DNA of 64,000 nucleotides from assembly GCF_040096455.1 (NCBI RefSeq), contig NZ_JBBMER010000007.1, positions 1 through 64,000 on the forward strand, read 5' to 3'. This DNA comes from Lachnospira rogosae (GTDB lineage Bacteria > Bacillota > Clostridia > Lachnospirales > Lachnospiraceae). Of this stretch, positions 15,272 to 23,519 are shown piece by piece; position 1 is the stretch's first letter, and each line of letters begins with the position of its first letter. Both the position numbers and the translations under genes were made by a program. A model generated the notes under the pieces. It saw only the letters and a list, made by a program, of their open reading frames with translations, was not told the origin of the DNA and ran no database searches.

Positions 15272-15748
15272 TTAGTCGTTCCTGCTCATCTGTTCAGCAA
15301 ATTCCCTAACGCCCTGTGCTTCATCCTCTGATAATATCTTGTTAATATCAAGAAGAATAACTAAATCACCATCTACACTTGCAACTCTGTCAAGGTATTC
15401 TGTTTCCTCATTCTTAGCAAGTCTTGGCATATCAACAATCTTCTCTGCGTTAAGTTCACCAATTTCAAGAACCTCATCAACCTCAAGTGCTATCTTCATA
15501 TCCGGAAGATTAACGATAACTGTATTATTACCCTTAGATTCAGCGGTATCATCCATAGAGAACTTCTTCTTAAGACTCATTACTGGTATTACTTCTCCTC
15601 TAAGATTAACAATTCCACTTATGTACTTCATAGCATTAGGAACTGGAACAACATCTACCTGTCTTTCAATTGACTGAACGAGGTTAATATCCACTCCAAA
15701 CTTCTGACCTCCAAGTGTAAATACTACCGGTCTGATATAATCTGCCAT
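15272..15748 (-). CDS. cheW: Chemotaxis coupling protein CheW
   Basis: 158 residues forming one CheW/SH3-like domain that bridges chemoreceptors and the CheA kinase at the inner membrane. Recognisable are VVFTLGGQKFGVDI at 8-21, VPNAMKYISGIVNLRGEVIPV near 36-56, and LEVDEVLEIGEL near 88-99. The gene stands apart from any che operon, between prfB and malQ. With the MCP at 41.3-43.1 kb and the EAL protein it points to a motile organism. AGGAG precedes the ATG. Confidence 0.9.
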   Translation of the reverse strand: MADYIRPVVFTLGGQKFGVDINLVQSIERQVDVVPVPNAMKYISGIVNLRGEVIPVMSLKKKFSMDDTAESKGNNTVIVNLPDMKIALEVDEVLEIGELNAEKIVDMPRLAKNEETEYLDRVASVDGDLVILLDINKILSEDEAQGVREFAEQMSRND

Positions 15749-15805
15749 AATTACTCCTTTCTTAATGCCACTGCATTTTATAGTTATTATAAATTAATTA
15801 TCTCA

Positions 15806-16930
15806 TTATTCTTCATCAGCTTTCTTTCCTGTCGATATCCAGTTAAGATATGCGTTAATAAATGGATCTATATTGCCATCTAACACACTTGCTGCATTAC
15901 CAATATCTTTATTAGTTCTATGATCTTTTACCATTGTGTATGGCTGTAATACATAACTTCTTATCTGATTGCCAAAATTAATATCTTTAACATCACCTCT
16001 TATATCTGATGACTTCTGTGCATTTTCTTCCTGCTTCATCATATAAAGCTTTGCCTTTAACATCTGCATTGCCTTATCTTTATTCTGGTGCTGTGATCTC
16101 TCATTCTGGCACTGTACAACTATTCCTGTTGGAAGATGTGTAATTCTGATTGCTGATGATGTCTTGTTGATATGCTGTCCACCCGCTCCACTTGAACGAT
16201 ATGTATCAATTCTTAAATCATCATCATTAATCTGTATATCAATATCCTCATCTATATCAGGCATTACATCACACGATACGAAAGATGTCTGTCTCTTTCC
16301 GGCCGCATTAAATGGAGATATTCTTACAAGCCTGTGAACCCCATGTTCTGACTTAAGATGTCCATATGCATTATCTCCTGAAATCTCTATAGTAACAGAC
16401 TTTATTCCAGCCTCATCGCCTTCAAGATAATCAATTGTCTGCGTTGAATAGCCGTGCTTTTCTGCCCATCGCGTATACATTCTAAAAAGCATCTGACACC
16501 AGTCACAGCTCTCTGTTCCGCCTGCTCCGGCATGTAATGTAAGTATTGCATTACATTTATCATATTCTCCTGAAAGAAGTGTCTCTGTCCTTATTGAGTC
16601 CATTTTCTCCTCGAATACAGTTATCTCATCTTCTATCTCAGAAATTAATGAGTCGTCCTGCATTTCATCTGCCATCTCAATAAGTGTATTAATATCCTCA
16701 AGCCCTGACTTTAAGCTGTTATAACCTTCAAATGAGTCCTTTAAAGTCTTAAGCTCTTTCATAGCCTTATTGGATTTATCTGGATCGTCCCAAAATCCGG
16801 GTGCTTCCATATCTGCTTCCAGTTCTTCTATTCTTTTCTTCTTACTGTCAAGGTCGAGCGACTGTTTTATATTCTCAATCTGTGCATCATACCCTGAAAT
16901 CCTATATTTAAACTGATCTAATTCTACCAC
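15806..16930 (-). CDS. prfB: Peptide chain release factor 2 (no programmed frameshift)
   Basis: Terminates translation at UGA and UAA. The stop-codon reading motif SPF is at residues 205-207 and the peptidyl-hydrolysis GGQ at 250-252. The whole protein (374 aa) is read in one frame from a GTG start at 16930 with AGAGG upstream. Many bacteria encode an in-frame UGA near codon 25 with +1 frameshifting for self-control. At the matching place here (QSLDLDSKK, codons 23-31) the reading is continuous, so that autoregulation is absent. Confidence 0.95.
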   Translation of the reverse strand: MVELDQFKYRISGYDAQIENIKQSLDLDSKKKRIEELEADMEAPGFWDDPDKSNKAMKELKTLKDSFEGYNSLKSGLEDINTLIEMADEMQDDSLISEIEDEITVFEEKMDSIRTETLLSGEYDKCNAILTLHAGAGGTESCDWCQMLFRMYTRWAEKHGYSTQTIDYLEGDEAGIKSVTIEISGDNAYGHLKSEHGVHRLVRISPFNAAGKRQTSFVSCDVMPDIDEDIDIQINDDDLRIDTYRSSGAGGQHINKTSSAIRITHLPTGIVVQCQNERSQHQNKDKAMQMLKAKLYMMKQEENAQKSSDIRGDVKDINFGNQIRSYVLQPYTMVKDHRTNKDIGNAASVLDGNIDPFINAYLNWISTGKKADEE

Positions 16931-17060
16931 TATATACCTCTTTTATTAACTTACTTATTCTCTTATTAACGCTCTTGTTCACAGGCTCATTGCTATCCGT
17001 ATATAATTACAAATCACCATTCTATATTAAGGTCCTATATTAAAAAAGGAGCTGCACACT

Positions 17061-17126
17061 ATGTTAAACATTCCAAGTATTATGATTAAGTGTCAAAGCC
17101 TTAACTCTTTTAATATATTAACATAA
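17061..17126 (+). CDS. Possible 21-residue small ORF
   Basis: In the 310-bp spacer upstream of prfB, on the opposite strand, AAAAAAGGAG is followed 11 nt later by an ATG opening 21 codons (MLNIPSIMIK...). A weak promoter-like pair (TTCACA, 18 bp, TATAAT) lies about 60 bp upstream. The ribosome-site context resembles that of hsp20 at 44893 (TTAAAAAAGGAGC, ATGTTAA), so it could be the stub of a lost gene rather than a functional peptide. No other evidence of coding. Confidence 0.25.
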   Translation: MLNIPSIMIKCQSLNSFNILT

Positions 17127-17240
17127 TATATTAACACTTACATCATATTATAATACCACAAAATGTCATATTCGCATAGTGTGACAGCCCCAATCCGTCA
17201 AATATTATAATCTATAAATTACTATATCACTTCCCGGACA

Positions 17241-19808
17241 TTATGCCTGACGTCCACAACAATTCTTATACTTCTTCCCACTTCCACAAGGGCAGAGGTC
17301 ATTAGGATAAATCTTCTTATCTGTACGTCTTACAGGTCCTTTTACAGAAGGTCCTTCGTCTTTGTTAGTGCCTGTAACTTTAGCTACCTGCTCTCTTTCA
17401 ACCTTTTCTTCTACCTGAATGTGCATAAGAAGTCTTACTGTATCTTCTGTAATAGCTCTTGTCATCTCATCAAACATATCATATCCCATCATCTTATACT
17501 GTACAACAGGATCTTTCTGTCCATATGCCTGAAGTCCAATTCCCTGCTTAAGCTGATCCATATCATCAATATGATCCATCCATTTTCTATCAATAACCTT
17601 AAGAAGAACAACTCGTTCAATCTCTCTTATTGTCTCTGGTTCTGGGAATAAAGCTTCCTTATCTTCATAGAATTTAACAGCTTTCTCTTTCAATGCATGA
17701 ATAAGTTCATTCTTGTTCTTTATATTCTCATCATACGCAACTGGTGCTATAGGTATAGTTGGAAGTAAAAGCTCGTTAATCTCATCATAATTCCACTCAT
17801 CAGCACTCTTATCTTCGCTGACACTTCTATTAACAACGCCCTCAACGAAATCAGTTATCATCTTCATAATTGAGTTACGCATACTCTCGCCATTAAGAAC
17901 TCTCTTTCTCTCGGCGTACATAATCTCTCTCTGTTCATTCATTACCTGATCATATTCAAGCAAATGTAATCTTATTCCGTAGTTGTTAGTCTCAATCTTC
18001 TTCTGTGCTGTCTCAATAGCATTACTTAACAACTTATGCTCAATCTGGTCATTCTCACCAACACCTAATCTGTTAAATGTATTCATAAGAGTCTCCTGAG
18101 CGAATAATCTCATAAGATTATCTTCAAGAGATATATAAAATCTTGATTCACCTGGGTCACCCTGACGACCTGCACGACCTCTTAACTGATTATCAATTCG
18201 TCTTGACTCGTGTCTTTCTGTACCAATAATCTTAAGTCCTCCTGCCGCTCTTGCTTCCTCATCAAGCTTAATATCAGTACCACGTCCTGCCATATTAGTA
18301 GCTATTGTTACAGCTCCGTGCTTACCTGCATCGGCTACAATCTGAGCCTCAAGCTCGTGATACTTGGCATTAAGTACATTATGAGGTATTCCTCTTTTTC
18401 TAAGCATTTCACTTAAAAGTTCTGATGTATCAATTGTTATTGTACCAACAAGTACAGGCTGTCCTTTTTCGTGTGCCGCAACAACTTCTTCTACAACAGC
18501 ATTGAACTTGCCCTTCATAGTCTTAAATACAGCATCATTATGGTCAATTCTTGCTATTGGCTTATTAGTAGGGACTTCTACAACGTCCATATTGTATATT
18601 CCCCTGAATTCCTTCTCTTCTGTAAGAGCAGTACCTGTCATACCAGCTTTCTTATCAAACTTATTAAAGAAATTCTGGAATGTAATAGTTGCAAGTGTCT
18701 TACTCTCTCTCTTAACCTTAACGTGTTCCTTAGCTTCAATAGCCTGATGAAGACCATCTGAATAACGACGTCCTGGCATAATACGTCCTGTAAATTCATC
18801 TACAATAAGAACTTCATCATCTTTGACAACATAATCCTTATCCCTGAACATAAGATAATGTGCTCTTAATGCAAGTGTTACATTGTGCTGTATTTCAAGG
18901 TTCTCAATATCAGCATAGTTATCAATATGGAAGAACTGTTCAACCTTATGGACACCCTGTTCTGTAAGATTAACAACCTTATCCTTCTCATTAACGATAA
19001 AGTCACCATCTTCCTCTATCTCTTCCTGCATCATAACCTGCATCTTAGTACGTTCACCATGGTAAGTACCCTTTACAAGCTGTCTTGCAAGTACATCACA
19101 AAGTTCATATAACTTAGTTGACTTGCCGCTCTGTCCTGAAATAATAAGAGGTGTACGTGCCTCATCAATAAGTACTGAATCGACCTCATCGATAATACAG
19201 TAATGAAGGTCACGGAGTACAAGCTGCTCCTTATATATAGCCATATTATCCCTAAGATAATCAAATCCAAGTTCATTATTAGTAACATATGTAATATCAC
19301 TTGCATATGCCGCTCTTCTTTCATCATCTTTCATATCGTGAAGAACTATACCTACTGAAAGTCCAAGGAAATTGTGTACCTGTCCCATCCATTCAGCATC
19401 ACGCTTAGCAAGATAATCATTAACTGTAACTACTAATACTCCCTTTTCTTCAAGTGCATTAAGATATGCCGGAAGTGTACATACAAGTGTCTTACCTTCA
19501 CCTGTACGCATCTCTGCAATACGTCCCTGATGAAGAATAATACCACCGATAATCTGTACTCTGTAATGTTCCATCCCAAGAACTCTCTTGGCAGCTTCTC
19601 TTACAGTTGCATATGCTTCCGGAAGCAAATCATTCAAAGTCTCGCCTTTAGATAATCTTTCCTTGAATTCTTTAGTCTTTCCTTTAAGCTGTTCATCGCT
19701 TAACTTACCATATTCTTCCCTATAGCTTTCTACTTTATCAGCAATAGGATAAATTCTCTTTAACTCATGTTGACTATGTGTTCCGAATATTTTCTGAACT
19801 AAACCCAT
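17241..19808 (-). CDS. secA: Preprotein translocase ATPase SecA
   Basis: Motor of the Sec export pathway, acting at the membrane with SecY (also in this window). 855 residues with all landmarks: Walker A MRTGEGKT at 100-107, DEVDSVLIDEARTPLIISG near 210, the VGTITIDTSE helicase motif, ATNMAGRGTDI near 510, and ERHESRRIDNQLRGRAGRQGD near 530. The C-terminal zinc motif has Cys 839, 841, 850 and 851 for SecB or lipid contacts. Transcribed after hpf but with a hairpin terminator between. Confidence 0.97.
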   Translation of the reverse strand: MGLVQKIFGTHSQHELKRIYPIADKVESYREEYGKLSDEQLKGKTKEFKERLSKGETLNDLLPEAYATVREAAKRVLGMEHYRVQIIGGIILHQGRIAEMRTGEGKTLVCTLPAYLNALEEKGVLVVTVNDYLAKRDAEWMGQVHNFLGLSVGIVLHDMKDDERRAAYASDITYVTNNELGFDYLRDNMAIYKEQLVLRDLHYCIIDEVDSVLIDEARTPLIISGQSGKSTKLYELCDVLARQLVKGTYHGERTKMQVMMQEEIEEDGDFIVNEKDKVVNLTEQGVHKVEQFFHIDNYADIENLEIQHNVTLALRAHYLMFRDKDYVVKDDEVLIVDEFTGRIMPGRRYSDGLHQAIEAKEHVKVKRESKTLATITFQNFFNKFDKKAGMTGTALTEEKEFRGIYNMDVVEVPTNKPIARIDHNDAVFKTMKGKFNAVVEEVVAAHEKGQPVLVGTITIDTSELLSEMLRKRGIPHNVLNAKYHELEAQIVADAGKHGAVTIATNMAGRGTDIKLDEEARAAGGLKIIGTERHESRRIDNQLRGRAGRQGDPGESRFYISLEDNLMRLFAQETLMNTFNRLGVGENDQIEHKLLSNAIETAQKKIETNNYGIRLHLLEYDQVMNEQREIMYAERKRVLNGESMRNSIMKMITDFVEGVVNRSVSEDKSADEWNYDEINELLLPTIPIAPVAYDENIKNKNELIHALKEKAVKFYEDKEALFPEPETIREIERVVLLKVIDRKWMDHIDDMDQLKQGIGLQAYGQKDPVVQYKMMGYDMFDEMTRAITEDTVRLLMHIQVEEKVEREQVAKVTGTNKDEGPSVKGPVRRTDKKIYPNDLCPCGSGKKYKNCCGRQA

Positions 19809-19910
19809 TACATACTCTCCTTACTTTACCTTTTCCACATTACGAAAAGCTGAAATTATTGTAATTGTATCACCATTTATATAATTAGGCAAGCATCACC
19901 CATAACAAGA

Positions 19911-19949
19911 AAGAAGTGCAGATATACTAAGATACTGCACTTCTTTTAG
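19911..19949. terminator. Bidirectional hairpin terminator between hpf and secA
   Basis: AAGAAGTGCAG...CTGCACTTCTT (19911-19921 with 19935-19945) forms an 11-bp stem with Ts on both sides (TTTT on the plus strand, TTCTTGTT on the minus). It would terminate the hpf transcript, so secA probably has its own promoter in the remaining AT-rich spacer. Confidence 0.65.
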
Positions 19950-20114
19950 ATAATCTTTAATTAATTAAATTACTATAAACATATACCTTATAATTAATGT
20001 AAATTCATCAACTATATCTAATATAGTACATTACATATAATTCATTAATCACACCATAAAGACTTGAATATAATTATATAAATCAACTATAATTCATAAT
20101 CAGCTGCATTATAA

Positions 20115-20645
20115 TTAGTCAAGTTCTGGCTCTATAAGACCATATGTATTGCCTTTTCTCTTGTATACAACATTAACTTCTTCTGTCTCTGAGTTGAAGA
20201 ATACATAGAAATTATGACCTAATAATTCCATCTGGACACATGCCTCTTCAGGATCCATTGGTTTGATACCAAATCTCTTAGTTCTTATAATCTTAACCTC
20301 ATCTGTTGGCTCATATTCATTCTCTACATATTCCTTGGCAAATGCGGCTTCATTATGATGCTTATCTACAATCTTGTTCTTATACTTCTTTAACTGTCTC
20401 TCAATTACTTCCTCAACAAGATCTATAGACACATACATATCACTGCTTACCTGTTCACTTCTTATAATGTTACCTTTAACAGGTATTGTAACTTCTATCT
20501 TCTGCCTTTCTTTCTCAACACTTAATGTTACATTGACTTCTGTCTCTGGTGCAAAAAATCTATCCAGCTTACCTAACTTTTCCTCCACTGCTGATCTTAA
20601 ACCATCTGTTACATCAATATTTCTTCCTGTAATAATAAAACGCAT
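20115..20645 (-). CDS. hpf: Ribosome hibernation promoting factor, long form
   Basis: Long HPF (176 aa) dimerises 70S ribosomes into 100S particles in stationary phase. The N-terminal S30AE domain (MRFIITGRNIDVTDG..., about residues 1-105) is joined by a linker to the C-terminal dimerisation domain (KRFGIKPMDPEEACVQMELLGHNFYVFFN, within residues 120-155). I start at the ATG at 20645, which has AAGGAG nine bases upstream; the longer frame opens with TTG. Its promoter is visible at 20747-20774. Confidence 0.94.
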   Translation of the reverse strand: MRFIITGRNIDVTDGLRSAVEEKLGKLDRFFAPETEVNVTLSVEKERQKIEVTIPVKGNIIRSEQVSSDMYVSIDLVEEVIERQLKKYKNKIVDKHHNEAAFAKEYVENEYEPTDEVKIIRTKRFGIKPMDPEEACVQMELLGHNFYVFFNSETEEVNVVYKRKGNTYGLIEPELD

Positions 20646-20746
20646 GATGTCCAACTCCTTCTATCACTTTATTATCGTGTTGCCTGATCAAGGAATGTTG
20701 CCAATTCAATTGTGCTTCATTGTGCTTCACGACTTTTGATAATGTT

Positions 20747-20774
20747 ATTATAACACAATTTCACATTTAGACAA
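20747..20774 (-). promoter_or_regulatory. Promoter of hpf
   Basis: On the minus strand: TTGTCT (20769-20774), 16-bp spacer, TATAAT (20747-20752), about 100 nt before the hpf start. The leader contains the repeated phrase GCACAATGAAGCACAAT. Confidence 0.65.
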
Positions 20775-20926
20775 GTAAGTTCACACAATTTACAGATATT
20801 TTATTAATTTAGTAGTCAAAGAGCCGTGAACCCCCTGTAATACTGGCATTTCAAATGTCAAGCACTAATACTGGTATTTTTTTAACAATTTAAAATTTTG
20901 TATAATTGAACAAAACATTTATTCTA

Positions 20927-21039
20927 TTATCCACGATATAATCCACAGTGTTTATCCCCATATCAAATTGTGGATAATGTGGATAACTCGGTGTATAACT
21001 ATTTTTCTAAGCAATTCCACACTTTTTATCTGTGGATAA
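20927..21039. other. DnaA-box cluster
   Basis: Three perfect TGTGGATAA boxes at 20969-20977, 20978-20986 (head to tail, no spacing) and 21031-21039. Three near matches lie in the opposite orientation: TTATCCACG (20927-20935), TAATCCACA (20939-20947) and TTATCCCCA (20952-20960). All fall within 113 bp of AT-rich DNA between hpf and a divergent SDR gene. dnaA, dnaN and rnpA-rpmH are not nearby, so this is more likely a DnaA titration or regulatory site than oriC. Confidence 0.65.
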
Positions 21040-21154
21040 CTTCTTGATTATCTGTCAATTTGTGTCGAATAACTTTCTGAGTTTTTTGTAAGCATTTACA
21101 AATTTAGTAAGTATGCACAAATCATTAAATGTCAAGCTTGCCCAATGTATTTTT

Positions 21155-21183
21155 TTGATATAGAATGATAAATATAGTATATG
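21155..21183 (+). promoter_or_regulatory. Promoter of the SDR gene
   Basis: TTGATA (21155-21160), 17-bp spacer, TATATG (21178-21183), about 95 bp before the start codon and just downstream of the DnaA boxes. Confidence 0.55.
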
Positions 21184-21277
21184 CTCACATTTGCATTATT
21201 ATGTTTAAATATCAGATTATTCTGACACAATAAGTGCTGATGTGTGCAAAAATCATTCATAGAAATGAGGATTTATT

Positions 21278-22018
21278 ATGGAAACTAATGTATCCACTGT
21301 CATAGTGGTAACCGGTGCTTCACGCGGAATTGGCAAAGCTATTGCTTTAAGCCTAGCAGCACCTGATACAGCACTTATTATCAATTGTTCCAAAAGTGCT
21401 GGCAGGCTTGAACTTGTCAAAGAAGAAATTATTAAAAAGGGAGCATTGTGTGAAACCTTTGTCGGGGACGTCAGCAATTATTCAACAGTTAATGAAATGT
21501 TTGACCTTGCCATAAGCATTTATGGAAAAGTAAATGTTCTTATTAATAATGCAGGAATTGCATCTATAGAACTATTTCAGGATATGACACCTGATATGTG
21601 GAATAATATAATGTCTGTCAATCTCAATTCTGTATACAACTGCTGCCATTTTGCAGTGCAGGATATGTTAAGACGTCATTGCGGAAAAATCATCAACATA
21701 TCATCAGTGTGGGGCTTGTATGGTGCAAGCTGTGAAGTCGCCTACTCTGCTACCAAAGGGGCAATCAATTCTTTTACCAAAGCTTTAGCTAAAGAACTTG
21801 CGCCAAGTAACATACAGGTTAATGCAATAGCCTGTGGAGCTATAGACACTGAGATGAATGGACATTTAAGCCCTGAGGAGCTTCAAGAATTAGCAGAAGA
21901 AATTCCTTGTGGAACACTTGGCTCACCTTATGGGGTTGCCAATCTTGCAAAGCTTATTTTAAACTCCGACAACTACCTTACCGGACAGATAATACAATAT
22001 GATGGAGGCTGGATATAA
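21278..22018 (+). CDS. SDR-family reductase, probably EF-P 5-aminopentanone reductase (YmfI-like)
   Basis: 246-residue short-chain dehydrogenase. NAD(P)-binding TGASRGIG is at 12-19, NNAG at 90-93, and catalytic Ser142/143, Tyr156 and Lys160 (YSATK) are present. The sequence around the active site (ISSVWGLYGASCEVAYS) and KELAPSNIQVN resemble the FabG-like YmfI group, which reduces the 5-aminopentanone group on elongation factor P, more than fatty-acid FabG. No fab genes lie nearby. That specificity is recalled, not tested; efp is not in the window. Monocistronic, with a terminator overlapping its stop. Confidence 0.75.
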   Translation: METNVSTVIVVTGASRGIGKAIALSLAAPDTALIINCSKSAGRLELVKEEIIKKGALCETFVGDVSNYSTVNEMFDLAISIYGKVNVLINNAGIASIELFQDMTPDMWNNIMSVNLNSVYNCCHFAVQDMLRRHCGKIINISSVWGLYGASCEVAYSATKGAINSFTKALAKELAPSNIQVNAIACGAIDTEMNGHLSPEELQELAEEIPCGTLGSPYGVANLAKLILNSDNYLTGQIIQYDGGWI

Positions 22019-22031
22019 TCCCAGTCTCCAT
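22000..22031. terminator. Convergent bidirectional terminator
   Basis: GATGGAGGCTGG...CCCAGTCTCCATC (22000-22011 with 22019-22031) folds across the SDR stop codon, between the convergent SDR and CDF genes. Confidence 0.6.
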
Positions 22032-22039
22032 CATTAATT

Positions 22040-23206
22040 TCAGAACATTTTCTTATCAACCTGTATTACTGCTCTCCAGTTCTCGTGCTTATCGCGGAGT
22101 GCATCTTTTATCCTGCTAACTATCTCATCGTCTTTCATATCAAATCCAAATGGAACTAACACATCAAATATAAGATTAGTTATATGTGGTCCTTTTATTG
22201 TTCTGAAATCATGCATGCTTATATCCGGTGATATATCATCAATTATCTCCTGAACAACCGCTTTCTGTTCATTAATAACCTCATCATCTGTTATTACAGG
22301 ATCCATATGTATGCTTATAAAACAACCCATTCGTTTTTCTATGCGGCGTTCTGCCATATCCACACAGTCGTGTGCCACAAGAATATCCATATCTGCCGGA
22401 ACTTCTGCGTGTACTGATACGAATACTCTTCCCGGTCCATAATTATGAACGATTAAATCGTGGACACCTATGATATGTTCGTCCTCTAATATTAATCTTT
22501 CCAGCTCCTTTACGAATTCCTTTGATGGCGGCTGGCCAAGAAGTGGCGAAAGCGTTTCTTTAGCTGCTTTAAATCCTGCTATTATTACAAATAATGCGAC
22601 AAACGCTCCTGCATAGCCATCGATATCTACATTGGAAAACTGTGTAATAAGCACGCCGAACAATACAACGGTAGTGCTTATGCAATCTGATAAGCTGTCT
22701 GTTGCTGTGGCTTTCATTGCCGCAGAATCTACTTTATCTCCAAGCCGTTTGTTAAATTTAGCCATCCACATTTTTAAAAGAATAGAAAAAATCAGTATTA
22801 TAATTGAAATAAAGCTGAATTCCAGAGGCTGTGGATTGAATATTTTCTCAACTGAGCTTCTTAACAGCTCAACACCCATTACAATAATGAGCATTGATAC
22901 AATAAAGCCTGATATATACTCTATTCTTCCGTGCCCATATGGATGTTCCGAGTCCGCCGGCTTGGATGCAAGCTTAAAGCCCGCAAGTGTTACTATTGAT
23001 GAACCTGCATCTGATAAGTTATTAATTGCATCTGCCATAATTGACAATGATGATGTAAGAAATCCAGCCGTAAGCTTTGTAAGAAATAGTACAATATTAC
23101 ATATAATTCCAACAATCCCTGCAAATATTCCATACTCCAGCCTTACTTTGGGATTTTTCGTATCTTTATAATTCTTAACAAATATTCTGCATAATACATT
23201 AATCAA
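22040..23206 (-). CDS. Cation diffusion facilitator family metal transporter
   Basis: 388 residues. The N-terminal half has six predicted membrane helices with the zinc/iron-site motif DAINNLSD (about 59-66), HPYGHGR near 85 and DSLSDCIST in helix 5. The C-terminal half is the cytoplasmic dimerisation domain, with a possible extra C-terminal extension (QEIIDDISPDISMHDFRTI). CDF proteins export divalent metals (Zn, Mn, Fe, Co, Cd) by proton antiport. The metal cannot be told from sequence. Monocistronic and convergent with the SDR gene. Confidence 0.9.
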   Translation of the reverse strand: MINVLCRIFVKNYKDTKNPKVRLEYGIFAGIVGIICNIVLFLTKLTAGFLTSSLSIMADAINNLSDAGSSIVTLAGFKLASKPADSEHPYGHGRIEYISGFIVSMLIIVMGVELLRSSVEKIFNPQPLEFSFISIIILIFSILLKMWMAKFNKRLGDKVDSAAMKATATDSLSDCISTTVVLFGVLITQFSNVDIDGYAGAFVALFVIIAGFKAAKETLSPLLGQPPSKEFVKELERLILEDEHIIGVHDLIVHNYGPGRVFVSVHAEVPADMDILVAHDCVDMAERRIEKRMGCFISIHMDPVITDDEVINEQKAVVQEIIDDISPDISMHDFRTIKGPHITNLIFDVLVPFGFDMKDDEIVSRIKDALRDKHENWRAVIQVDKKMF

Positions 23207-23425
23207 CTCAGTTCCCCCTTTTTTATAAATCTACATAATAACTTAAATAACAATTTAAACAATAATAATCCGTATACTATTACATTTTCTTAATATTACT
23301 ATCCTTCCTGTGAATTTATACTACATTCTATACCTCAATAATTCCTTACATTATATATGATTTGAATACATTTTTGAAGTTAAATTTTGAAAAATTATAT
23401 TATCATATAGACAGCTGATACATTT

Positions 23426-23454
23426 TTGACACTCTCATATTTGTATTGTAATAT
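23426..23454 (+). promoter_or_regulatory. Promoter of the serine hydrolase gene
   Basis: TTGACA (23426-23431), 17-bp spacer, TAATAT (23449-23454), in the 313-bp spacer otherwise without features. The -35 region TTTTTGACACTCTCAT is nearly identical to that at 45729-45742. Confidence 0.7.
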
Positions 23455-23519
23455 ATATTATATTAAGCTTATTAATGAACGAACACTTGTAAAATAATTA
23501 ACCAACGGAGGATTTAATT

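Noticed and set aside
20900..21100. Chromosomal origin oriC
   Set aside because: DnaA boxes are present, but dnaA, dnaN, rnpA and rpmH are not adjacent and the flanking genes are not origin genes; kept as a DnaA-box cluster only.
21253..21477. 74-codon minus-strand frame over the start of the SDR gene
   Set aside because: Antisense shadow of a clear SDR coding region with a stronger start.
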